Of a stretch of DNA of 64,000 nt, positions 1 to 10,209 are shown piece by piece; the first letter of the stretch is position 1, and the number at the start of each line of letters is the position of its first letter. The translations under genes were made by a program, and so were the position numbers. Origin of the DNA: Dendrocalamus latiflorus (lineage: Eukaryota; Streptophyta; Magnoliopsida; Poales; Poaceae); the NCBI GenBank assembly GCA_017311315.1, contig CM029612.1, positions 25,068,831-25,132,830 of the forward strand. The letters are read 5' to 3'. Under the pieces are notes generated by a model. The model ran no database searches, was not told the DNA's origin, and was given only the letters and a program-made list of their open reading frames with translations.

Positions 1-104
1 TCCATCTCCTCATGGGCACTCGGGCCTCCTCCCTTCTCACGGCCGAAATGGCGAACGGGCACTCGGGCTGACGCACACGCGTGGGATATAGCACCGCTAG
101 TTGC

Positions 105-255
105 TCCACCGTTGAGTGTTGAGCGACTAGGGGATGTCGTCCAACAATTGAGCAACTAGTAGCTAAAGGGACGTCGCTCAAACGGTGGGCGACTAGTCCA
201 CTTGGTGCATGACCGTTGGGCAACTAACTTAAGTCGTTCAACGGTGAGGCGATAG
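105..255. repeat. degenerate ~30-bp interspersed motif cluster
   Basis: About five diverged copies of a motif like TTGAGCGACTAG recur at roughly 119, 147, 183, 213 and 240, separated by about 27-36 bp. Several are preceded by CCGTT or a variant. No coding potential is visible. The surrounding 1-330 is otherwise unremarkable and becomes A/T-rich after 255. It may be an old minisatellite or a transposon subterminal region; I cannot tell which. Confidence 0.4.
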
Positions 256-866
256 AAAATTATTAGTGTAAAATAAAAAAAACAGAGATATATTACTATA
301 ATTCAGAATAAAAATAGATTATTTTAAAAAAAAAATTCGTCCACCGCCCCGTGCCAGGACGCCATCGGTTCCCAATCCATTTCCTCGGCTACGGGCTTAC
401 GGCTCTACTCTTTCTGATATTTCATTCCGAAAAGATCAAACAGTTGAATTATTCACTCGGAAAGCGACAGGTTAGCGTCATAGCATCTATGCGATGATGC
501 ATTGTTTTACGCTCTTTTCTGTCTGGTCGTTTTGATGCATTTTACAATCAGTAGATTCCGTTTCCGTAGCTATTCAATAGTTTCGCATAATTTCACTTCC
601 TTGCGGTATTCCGTTTTCCTTCTCCATAAATTCCTGTTTCTCTGCACCTTATATTGATACTCATTGTATACTAGATGGTAGTTCGTGATTAGTTCATTGG
701 CACACCGCCATCTAGTTATTCTTTCATCAAACCAGATTTGAGAGAAGCGAAAACAAAAGGGGGGAATGAAGAATTTGTTTCAGTGTGGCATGCATTTTGC
801 ATGACTAATCCTGCATCTAAGAAAAGAGTTTTCAACTAAGTTCAACGTTCTTGCAGAGATCAGCGC

Positions 867-992
867 ATGCGGAATGAACTGATGCCATCTGATGAATCCT
901 CTAGCTTCCAGGGGTTATACAGGAACCTCCAAACCCCTGCAGTGCTCATTGGAGCTGCGTTTGTGCTTGTTGATCTCCTGATCTCACTCTGA
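867..992 (+). CDS. possible 41-residue hydrophobic-tail peptide, last exon of a spliced transcript
   Basis: A short open frame starts at ATG 867 and ends at TGA 990-992. The first ~20 residues are polar and acidic (MRNELMPSDESSS...). The rest is hydrophobic (TPAVLIGAAFVLVDLLISL), consistent with one C-terminal membrane helix. A good splice acceptor (TTCTTGCAG, ending 856) lies just upstream, and a plausible donor (GACAG|GTTAGC) at 470/471 could end a non-coding exon beginning near 340. The frame may therefore be a complete small tail-anchored protein with a spliced 5' UTR, or the terminal exon of a longer gene. I do not recognise the family. No TATA box or polyA signal was convincingly seen. 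Confidence 0.35.
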   Translation: MRNELMPSDESSSFQGLYRNLQTPAVLIGAAFVLVDLLISL

Positions 993-2142
993 CTCGTGTG
1001 ACGACCTTCTATTTTGAGCCGTCAAATTTCACTGTAACTGTCCAGAAATTTTAGTTATGCACTGAAAAAATGTGTACTTCAAAGCTGCTCAAACTTTAAT
1101 CATAAAAGCTAAACTTTTATTACAAGAGAATACGACTTAGCAGCCGAGTTTTACAATATTAAAGGCGTCCAAGCCCAAAATTTATGATACACGACAAAAA
1201 AATCTCCCTTAACCATAGGCATGCTTAAGCGTAGTCGAGAACTAGAACCAGTAATCATCACTTTCTACGGAGTCATCGATGCATCCCTCAAAAGATTCCT
1301 TTTTATCCTTCCAAACTCCTTCTGATGATGGTTAAGCAAATATGAGTATAACCGACCTTAGCAAGCCATATGAGGATATCTACTTAATTACTTGCTAAGA
1401 TTTTAATAGAACACTTTTATGGGTGTAAATGCATGCTTGTTTCCAAAGGTATTTAGACTTGAAATACAAAATATTATTTTATTAAGAGAAAATGGGATTT
1501 AACACCTGCACTTATCATCTTGAAGCCATTCAAAACTTACTTGTCTTGTTGAAATCACCTATTAAACACAACTCCATTGACCGGACGACGCATCTGAATA
1601 CTATATATTATACTTTGCATAGTTACCTAGCTTTACCCACAAGATACGCCAAACTCACAATGTCATGCAATAGACACGTAATATGATAATGTGCGACTAA
1701 GCCGAGGTAACAAGGCTATTTCTTCCTTTATGCGACTAAGCTGTGGTAACAAGACTATTTTTTTCATTTCTAGTCTCTACTCGGTAGGTCTAGGCTATTC
1801 AATAACGATTAGGTATCCACTGGTCAGTGCATTATCCGCGCCCCAACATTGAATGGGCTTACCGATATGAAGAATGGCAAGTGGTATAAAAAGTCTAACC
1901 TGTAACTATTCAAGCACATGGAAATACCAGTGTCTTGTGTTTGGTCCTTTTCACTCACATTATGCAATAATTTATTTTTCTAATCTTGGCATCAAGTTCA
2001 GTTCAGGGAGTACCCTAAAATAACCACTTGAACATAGTCATCTAAAATTAATATCCAACTCGCAGAACTTAATTTAAGTATGTCAAGACAGTGAGACACT
2101 AGCCGATGTGATCAAGCATTAGCCGAGAACAGATTACACTAC
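993..2142. other. non-coding stretch, probable retrotransposon remnant
   Basis: No gene is supported here. The texture from about 997 (TGTGACGACC...) to 2100 resembles degraded Ty3 LTR sequence, with A/T-rich patches. A 39-bp tandem pair around the words TGCGACTAAG and GGTAACAAGRCTATTT lies at 1692-1768. Later exons of the vWA-domain gene, expected on the minus strand here, were not found. Confidence 0.35.
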
Positions 2143-2608
2143 CTTTTTCTCTAGTTGCTTGTTTTCAGAAAGCCATGCTTCTGCTGTGAGAAGATCCATC
2201 TGTTGCTTTGCCAACACCTGAAATTTGAACATAAAATGGAATGATGGATCTTTCGCTTAATAGGCCATGTGCAAATACTTTCATATGAACTTCAGCAATA
2301 ATAATATCAGTTTGATACCCAATGTGTAATTGGAGGACATGTTGGCCTCAAATAAATGATCACTCAAACAGGACAATAATTAGGATCTGTAGTCTTTTAA
2401 ACCAATATATGGTTCTAAATTCTGATCATTCTACTGGTAGAACTTTAATTATGTGTCTGGTCACTGTGCCAGGATAAGCAATGGTTACCACATATCATGT
2501 TAAGCCACATTAACAAAGGTTGCACGTTTTGTTTGTTTGGTGGACATGTTAGCCTCAATTAAATGATCACTCAAAATAGGACAATAATTAGGCTCTGTAG
2601 TCTTGTAA

Positions 2609-2988
2609 TGTTATGGATTCCTATTGGGGTAAGCACTACGTCCGTCGTTCCAAACAGCCCGACGCCTCCAAAACGACTTAGCAGTTCCCCTGTTAGTCGG
2701 AGTCCTGTTTAAATCTGTGTTTTATAGATAGTCCCTTATGGATTACTTAGATAAGGAGTTGTTTAGCAGTCGGTCTCTTGAGAAAATCGGGATTGTAAGA
2801 GTATATATAACTTCCTGCGTTTCAGCGGAAGGCCAAGCAAGAAATAAAGTATCTCTTCCTCCCAAACCCTAGTTTCTGTACGCAAGTTACCATCACGGCG
2901 ACTCCAGGAGACGGAGGCTGGGAGGAGACCGACAACGGTCAGGCCAACCATCCGTATAACCTGAGGTCACGAGGCAAGATACTCAACA
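2609..2988 (+). repeat. 5' LTR of the Ty3 element
   Basis: This 380-bp direct repeat of 9830-10209 starts TGTTATGG and ends CTCAACA. It contains a TATA-like GTATATATAA at 2801-2810, which probably serves as the element's promoter. Six single-base differences from the 3' LTR were counted, with no indels. Confidence 0.95.
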
Positions 2989-2991
2989 GAT

Positions 2992-3003
2992 TGGTATCAG
3001 CTT
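2992..3003 (+). other. primer-binding site (initiator tRNA-Met type)
   Basis: TGGTATCAGCTT begins three bases after the 5' LTR. It matches the common plant PBS TGGTATCAGAGC at 10 of 12 positions, consistent with priming by the 3' end of initiator tRNA-Met. Confidence 0.75.
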
Positions 3004-3005
3004 CC

Positions 3006-6000
3006 ATGGCACCTGACTCCATCAACACCGAGTTATGCGAATTGAAGGAACTCCTGGGCACGATTTTGAAGCGGCAAGAACATTCCACAGCCCAATCAAA
3101 TCTTGAAGCGGCAGTTCTGGCGTTAGAAGGGCGTGTATCATCCCCAACGAAGATCACCGATTCGGCAAATTCATCTGCACGTCAACCTTCAGGTGATCAA
3201 ACTGCGACTCCAACTCCAAGTCGGTTTTACAAAGTTGATTTTCCGTTGTTTGATGGGTCTGACGATCCATTGGAGTGGCTTGGCCGCTGTGATCAGTTTT
3301 TTCGAGGTCACCGTACTCTCGAAGAGGAAAAGGTTTGGCTGGCAATCTACCATATGACGGGTATCGCTCAACAGTGGTATTATAAGTTGGAGAGAACCGA
3401 AGGGATTCCCACTTGGCCTAGGTTCCAAAGTGCCTGCAAACTGCGTTTTGGCCCCCCTTTTAGATCAAACCCAGTCTCCGAACTTGCTCTTCTCCGGCAG
3501 ACGGGTTCAGTGGAAGCATATGCACAAGAATCCGGAACATGAAGTTGGACTATTTTTGGCCGGCCTTGGTGAGCTCATCAAATCTGATGTAGAGTTGCAG
3601 AGCCCAGCTTCATTGGATACCGCCGTGAGTCTAGCTAAAGCTGCGGAGAGACACTACAAACTTTTATACAGCTCGGGGCTGATCTTACGTCAACCACACT
3701 CCAGTCCGCAGTCTTCCAATGCAAAGTATGTTCCAACACAACGCATGGCTCCCTTGTTGTCCAAACCACCAGAGGTCCCACTTCTGCCTGCGCCTTCTCC
3801 AGGATCATCTCTACAGACTCAGCGAGCATTCAGGCGTCTCACTCCATCAGAGATGGCGGAGCGTCGCCAGAAAGGTCTGTGTTTTAATTGTGATGAACAA
3901 TTCACAAGAGGTCATCGATGTAAACGCTTGTATTGGATTGAGATCTTGGATGAGGATGATGTTCCAGAAGATAGTAGTGAGACTTCCAGTCCTCAAATAT
4001 CTCTTCATGCGTTAACCGGTATTTCGGCTGGGAATACTATGCAACTGACAGTTCTCATCAATAACCACAGCTTCTGTGCATTGGTTGATTCAGGCTCAAC
4101 TCACAATTTCATCAGTCTTACTGCTGCTAAACAATCTGCTATTACCTTGCAAGACCGCACAGGCATCAATGTGGCCGCAGCAAATGGGGATCGGATTCCT
4201 TGTCCGGGGTTCTGCCCTTCCATGTCACTCTCTGTTGATTCTGAAGAATTTGCGATCAACTGTTATGCCCTATCTCTCCAGGGTTTTGACGTGATTCTGG
4301 GTGTCCAGTGGCTTCGCACATTAGGTCCCATTCTCTGGAACTTCTCCAACCTGTCAATGTCGTTTTGGTATGGGGGACGACAGGTGCAATTTCTGGGCAT
4401 ACCGGGCAGATCATCCGGCCGTCTACTCGCCATCAGTGAATCAACTCAAGCACTGTTACCTGCACTACTCTCAGAATTTCAGGACTTATTTCAACATCCT
4501 TCAGGATTACCTCCCCAACGTCTGTTTGACCACCGCATTCACTTGTTTCCGGGATCACAACCAGTGGCAGTTCGCCCATACCGATATCCTCATCATCATA
4601 AAGATGAAATCGAGAAACAGTGTGATGAGATGTTATCACAAGGCATTATTCGTCCCAGTACTTCTCCCTTTAGCTCACCAGTGATTTTGGTCAAAAAGAA
4701 GGATAACACATGGAGGCTCTGCGTGGACTATCGTGCGCTTAATACCCAAACTGTCAAAGATAAGTTTCCTATTCCGGTTGTTGATGAGTTACTGGATGAA
4801 TTAAGACATGCCAAGTACTTCACCAAGCTGGATTTAAGGTCGGGCTATCACCAAATCAGAATGCATCCGGACGACATTCACATGACAGCGTTCCGGACAC
4901 ACCATGGTCATTTTGAATACTTAGTCTTACCCTTCGGCCTCTCAAATGCCCCGGCGACCTTTCAAACTGTTATGAATGCCATATTACAGCCCTTGCTTCG
5001 CAAATGTGTGTTGGTTTTCTTTGATGACATATTGATATTCAGTCCATCTTGGTCAGAACACCTGTGCCATATGCGAACGGTATTCAGTCTTCTTCGGCAT
5101 CATCAATTCTTTCTCAAACAGTCTAAGTGTTCTTTTGGCACTACGACAGTATCATACTTGGGTCATGTTATCTCGGCTTCTGGGGTTTCAATGGATCCAT
5201 CCAAAGTTCAAGATATTCAGAACTGGTCGACCCCTACATCTATGCGCCAATTGAGGGGATTCCTAGGACTCGCGGGGTATTACCGCAAGTTCATCCGGCA
5301 TTTTGGATCACTGGCAAAGCCTCTCACCCAGCTGCTCACTAAGGAGGGTTTTTGCTGGTCCCAGGAAGCAATGGAAGCATTTTTGTCCTTAAAAGATGCC
5401 CTCTGCAAGCCGTCTTTCTTGGGCCTTCCAGATTTTACAACCGCTTTCATCGTCGAATGCGATGCGTCAGGAAGTGGATTCGGGGCTGTCCTCCATCAAG
5501 GATCTAAGCCGATTGCATTCTTCAGCCGAGCCATTTCACCACACCACGCAAAATTAGCTGCTTATGAGCATGAACTCATTGGATTGGTCAAAGCAGTACG
5601 TCATTGGCGTCATTATCTTTGGGGAAAGGCGTTCATTGTCCGCACAGACCATTACAGTCTGAAGTACCTCTTGGATCAGCGCTTAAATACAATTCCACAA
5701 CACCATTGGGTCAGCAAACTATTTGGGTTTGATTTCCAAATTGAATTCAAACCGGGCAAAACCAATTTGTTGCGGACGCACTGTCTCGCCGGGATGAACA
5801 CATGTCATTGTCAGCTCTTTCCATACCAAGTTTTCATTTGTTACATCAGCTCAAAGAAGAAATACGGTCATCACCCGCCTTCCAGACTCTGCAATCTCAG
5901 CTTACAGCTCAAGACCTTCCTCCTCATTGGTCCTTTACAGATCAGCTTTTGTGCAGCAAATAATTGCGACATATCATGCCATTGGCCATGAGGGGATCCA

Positions 6001-6383
6001 AAAGACACTACATCGTATCCGTAAGGACTTTTACATTCCCCAACTGAAACAGCTGACTCAAGATCATATCACATGTTGTGCTATATGCCAACGAAACAAA
6101 GCAGATCATCTACACCCGGCTGGACTGCTACAACCCTTGCCAATTCCCACTCAAGTCTGGGCGCATATTTCCATGGATTTCATTGATGGATTTCCTCGTG
6201 TACATGGAAAATCTGTGGTTCTAACAGTGGTGGACAGATTCTCTAAATATGCTCACTTTGTACCATTGGCACATCCGTATACGGCTCAATCCGTGGCTCA
6301 GGCCTTCTTTGATGCTATCGTGCGGCTCCATGGATTTCCCGAGTCAATTGTCAGTGATAGAGACACCATCTTCACAAGCCAAT
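3006..6383 (+). pseudogene. Ty3 gag-pol, first part (gag, protease, RT, RNase H, integrase N-half)
   Basis: The gag frame starts at ATG 3006 (MAPDSINTEL...). Its retrotransposon-gag core includes PLFDGSDDPLEWLGR and WYYKLER. Near 3535 the reading shifts to another frame, apparently with a small deletion, and continues with a CFNCDE...GHRCK zinc knuckle (3878-3922). It then has an aspartic protease with DSGST (4087-4101) and a reverse transcriptase with KLDLRSGYHQIRM and a FFDDIL active-site box (about 5018-5036). RNase H includes ECDASGSGFGAVL (about 5456) and TDHYSLKYLL. A second frameshift near 5765-5790 separates RNase H from the expected VADALSRR tail. The integrase zinc finger (H/H/C-x2-C, about 5966-6100) and the first two catalytic acidic residues (MDFIDGFP near 6178, VSDRDTIF near 6355) are readable. 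The frame stops where the solo LTR enters. Confidence 0.9.
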
Positions 6384-8978
6384 TGTAACACCCCGCCCAC
6401 CCTCTGGGCCAGAATGCTACCACCACTGCATACTCAAACCAAATTATCAACTCCAGAAGAATTGAAGCCAATACTAGAATTACTTATATCGCAGTGTTCA
6501 AATACATCGTTGCATTTTTAGCGAGTACTTAAAAATTTAAGCCAACACTAATTTAGTAAGGTAGCAGCGAGCACATACAACATAGGTTTAGATTCGTTTA
6601 GTTCTCACTCTAGCATCCTATTAGAGACTAAAATAAGGTGACAAAAGGGTAATTCAAGGAGTGCTGCTGGTTCGTGCATATTGTTCATGTGCTACTTCCG
6701 CCCGTGCATGTCGTCCTCAGCGGTCACCTAAAAACATCAACGAAGCAAGGGTGAGTCGGAAGACTCAACAAGTACAGAATAGAGCAATAGACACTACCAA
6801 CATAAGTAAAACATAATCCACATATACCATCACGTTCGTATCATCATCCTCTTAGCCAAACATTGTCATGCCATCAATGCAATGCATCATTACTCTACAT
6901 GCTCTTTTGCTCTTCACATTGCAAGTACCGGTACTGCCGAGTGAACACCCGTCGATGTTCACCCATCGTGGGCCCGCCCTCATAGGCACGGGACCCCTCC
7001 ACTCCCGTGGAGGCCTACCGAAGTAGGTCTTACTCAAGAGCACTCCGGATTAGTCCGCTAGCTTTACTCATAGCTAGGGACTTTCTCACCGCCCTCACTC
7101 TTGAGTGCTCCTCATGCAAATGCATATGCCCATGATCATAATCACGCTCATCATTAACATTATTAGCAGATAAGCATCATTGCCTACCTCACTCCATCAT
7201 CATTGCCATCATTTACCATGCAACCTTATGCCATGTAAACATCACATTTCCACATAGATATCATGCAATCAACGCATTTCCACATAAATATTATCATAAC
7301 AGGGAAACATCACATATTCATAAACCTTGGTCTACCGCTCTACCATGTACTTGCCTGTTAACCAAACGAAGTGGAGCGTCGTGCGGGCGGCGTCGATCCT
7401 GGACCTTCACCTGAACAGGAAATTAACTCGACTCAAATCGTTGTAATAATATGCGCATACGTACGGACGACGACGGCACTACGCACGCGACTCGAGACTC
7501 ACGACAGGCCACTCAAAACTATGGGATCCACTGCGCATGCCACCGAAACCCTTTCTCTTTTTTTTCCTTTCTTTTTCTCTTTTTTTTCCCTCCTCTTTTC
7601 CCCATTCATCCGCACCCCTTCTTTTTCTTTTCTGGCTCTTCCTCTCCCTTCCTCCTTCCTGGCCGAAGCCGCTCGCCTCCTCCTCTCTTCCTCCTCCCGG
7701 CCGAAGGCCTCCCCCTCTGGCGCTGCTCCTCCCTCAGGTCCGGCCGGCCACAGCCCGGCCCGGCCGCTCCCGCCACCTTCCGCCTCCCAAATCCGGTCGG
7801 CCGTGGGCAGATCCAACCGGGCAAGGGCGGATCCGCCGCCACTATGCTGCCGGCCGCCGCCTACTCCCCTCCTCCCCACTCGGTTCCGGTCGGCCGTGGA
7901 CGGATCCGGCCGCCTCCGCCGTCGGTCCTTGGGCTCGCCGCCGCCGCCGCCGCCTGCACGCCTCCCTTGCTCCACCTCGGATCCAGCCGGTCGGGACCGG
8001 ATCCGCCTCCCCTGGCGTGCGCGCAGCGGTGGGACGCTAGGTGCCGCCGCCCGGTTGACACGGCCAACGGCCGCCGCCCTCGGTCGCCTGCGCCACCACC
8101 CGCCACCGACAACGTCGCCCCCTGGCTTCAGCTCACCAGCCCTAGGCCGCCAACCCTTGCGCGAGCGCAGGTCGGCGCTCGGCCTCGGTCCCAGATGATT
8201 CGAGCTTGCTGGCCACGGCTCCTTCGCCGGCCGGCCACTCCTACCAGGGAAGTCTCCCTCCTCTCCCTTCTACTCTAACTTGTTTTAGCTACTACTTGTG
8301 CGCGGGTGCTCGGTGCTGCTCTTAAGGGTTGTGGAGGGGATGGTGGACGTACTCTAGGGTTAGCTTGGCGTGAGTTCGGCGGTCGCCGGCGTCCTCTGCC
8401 GCTGTCGATGCCGTCCTCTCGCGCCTGCCCTTCTAGGTCCCTTCGGGCCTCCTCTCTTCTTGCCCTCCTTGCCTTCCCTCTCTGTCTCTCGGCTGGGGGG
8501 AGTGAAATGATGTTGCTTGGATTTGTGGCTGAGGTAGGGAGTGGAGCAGGAAAAGGTGGCTGTGTTGTCTTATCTACTTAAGAGGCCTGGCCATCCCTTT
8601 CACTGCGAAATGTCGCTTCTACCCCTCCCTTTTTGCCTTGGCTGGCTATAGCCCTAAGGGCTTTTTGGTCCAGCGGTAGCCCTATACTGTTGGGTGCTCT
8701 TCTGCTACGGCAGGTAAATTGGTAACAGGTAAGAATAGAGTTTCCTGCCGAATGACGAAAACCCACAACGCGAGACGGTGCCGACTAGCCCTGGACGATC
8801 TGGGAACCCCTGAGAGCGCTACTTTTTGTCGCTTTCTAGGCGGTGCCGACCGTCCCTGGGTGGTCTGGGAACCTCTACGAGCGTTACTTATTCGGCGTTC
8901 CAAAAGCCGATGGGTCTGACGGCAAAAACCACCCCTCTCTTCCCTTAATTCTCTCATTTGAAATTTAGTGGTATTACA
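6384..8978 (+). mobile_element. nested solo LTR (2,595 bp), Ty3-type
   Basis: The insert begins TGTAACACC and ends GGTATTACA, nearly perfect 9-bp inverted ends of TG...CA type. It is flanked by the 5-bp duplication CCAAT (6379-6383, 8979-8983). Subtracting the insert and one duplication restores the host integrase across FTSQ|FWTELFRLAG. No PBS, coding region or second LTR is present, so this is best read as a solo LTR left by recombination between the two LTRs of a full element. The segment 7500-8250 is extremely C/G-rich (CCGCCGCC runs) and gives long spurious open frames in several registers. Confidence 0.88.
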
Positions 8979-8983
8979 CCAAT

Positions 8984-9902
8984 TTTGGACTGAACTATTT
9001 CGGTTGGCTGGAGTCTCCCTTGATATGACCTCTGCATTTCACCCACAAGCGGATGGCCAGAGCGAGGTTGTTAATCGTACCATTGAAATGTACCTCCGTT
9101 GCCTCAGCGGAGATCGGCCTCGTCAGTGGGTTAGATGGCTTCCTTGGGCTGAATTTTGTTACAATACATCCTTCCACTCTGCTCTCCGATGCACGCCCTT
9201 TCAGGTTGTGTACGGGCGCCCCCCCCCCCCCCCCCCCCAACCCTCATTCCTTATCAAGCAGGTTCAGCTCGAGTAGCAGCAGTGGAGGAGACTTTACGTG
9301 CTCGTGATGAGTTTCTACGTGACATCCGCGAACGGTTATTACATGCTCAGCAGCGCATGAAGGAGTTCTATGACAAACAACACCGGGAAGTTGAATTTGA
9401 GGTGGGTCAATGGGTTATGCTTAGGCTCCATCACCGCCAAGCAGTAGGGATTACTACAAAATTCTCCAAGTTGTCTCCCAAATACTATGGACCGTATCAA
9501 ATCATTGGGCGAGTTGGTCCCGTGGCTTATAAACTTCAACTTCCTTCATTGGCTCGTATCCACAATGTGTTCCACGTGGCCTTTTTGAAGAGATTCAATG
9601 GTCCTCCACCTGCAGCTCCACCAGACCTCCCAGATATCCTTAACGGTAGAGTCCTTGCTGCTCCCTCTACAATCGTTCGCTCTCGTCTGCATAAAGGGAA
9701 TTGGGAAGTCTTGGTTCAATGGAAGGACAAATCGACAGCAGACGCATCTTGGATGCCGGTTTCAGATTTCAAAAGCCTATACCCAACTTTTCAGCTCGAG
9801 GACGAGCTGTTTCCTCAGGAGGGGGGAAATGTTATGGATTCCTATTGGGGTAAGCACTACGTCCGTCATTCCAAACAGCCCGACGCCTCCAAAACGACTT
9901 AG
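8984..9902 (+). pseudogene. Ty3 integrase C-half and chromodomain-like tail
   Basis: This continues the host integrase after the solo LTR: FWTELFRLAG, then FHPQADGQSEVVNRT carrying the catalytic Glu of the DDE triad. A run of 20 C at 9219-9238 shifts the frame after VVYGRPP. The next frame continues with VGQWVMLRLHHRQ, KYYGPYQIIGRVG and HNVFHVAFLKRF, the usual post-integrase block. It ends with WEVLVQWKDKSTADASWMP, a chromodomain-like segment typical of chromoviruses. The frame runs into the 3' LTR and stops at 9902. Confidence 0.88.
9816..9829 (+). other. polypurine tract
   Basis: A purine-rich run CAGGAGGGGGGAAA abuts the 3' LTR, as expected for the plus-strand primer of a Ty3 element. Confidence 0.85.
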
Positions 9903-10209
9903 CAGTTCCCCTGTTAGTCGGAGTCCTGTTTAAATCTGTGTTTTATAGATAATCCCTTATGGATTACTTAGATAAGGAGTTGTTTAGCAGTCGGTCTCTT
10001 GAGAAAATCGGGATTGTAAGAGTATATATAACTTCATGCGTTTCAGCGGAAGGCCAAGCAAGAAATAAAGTATCTCTTCCTCCCAAACCCTAGTTTCTGT
10101 ACGCAGGTTACCATCATGGCGACTCCAGGAGACGGAGGCTGGGAGGAGACCGACAACGGTCAGGCCAACCATCCGTATAACCTGAGGTCACGAGGCAAGA
10201 TACACAACA
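9830..10209 (+). repeat. 3' LTR of the Ty3 element
   Basis: This 380-bp repeat of 2609-2988 ends CACAACA and is followed by the TGTAA target duplication. The TATA-like stretch is conserved. Confidence 0.95.

Larger units (their letters stand above)
2609..10209 (+). mobile_element. Ty3 (chromovirus-type) LTR retrotransposon with nested solo LTR
   Basis: Two 380-bp LTRs (2609-2988, 9830-10209) begin TG and end CA. They are flanked by the perfect 5-bp target duplication TGTAA (2604-2608, 10210-10214). The internal region has a primer-binding site complementary to initiator tRNA-Met, gag with a zinc knuckle, protease, reverse transcriptase, RNase H, integrase and a C-terminal chromodomain-like segment, then a purine tract. 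By eye the LTRs differ at 6 of 380 positions (1.6%), so the insertion is young, yet the coding region carries at least three frameshifts. A 2,595-bp solo LTR sits inside the integrase. The element lies in an intron of the vWA-domain gene, in the opposite orientation to that gene. Confidence 0.95.

Noticed and set aside
7371..8278. Long overlapping open frames on both strands, rich in Pro/Arg/Ser
   Set aside because: They lie in the GC-rich middle of the solo LTR, are open in several frames at once because stops are rare there, and show no domain.
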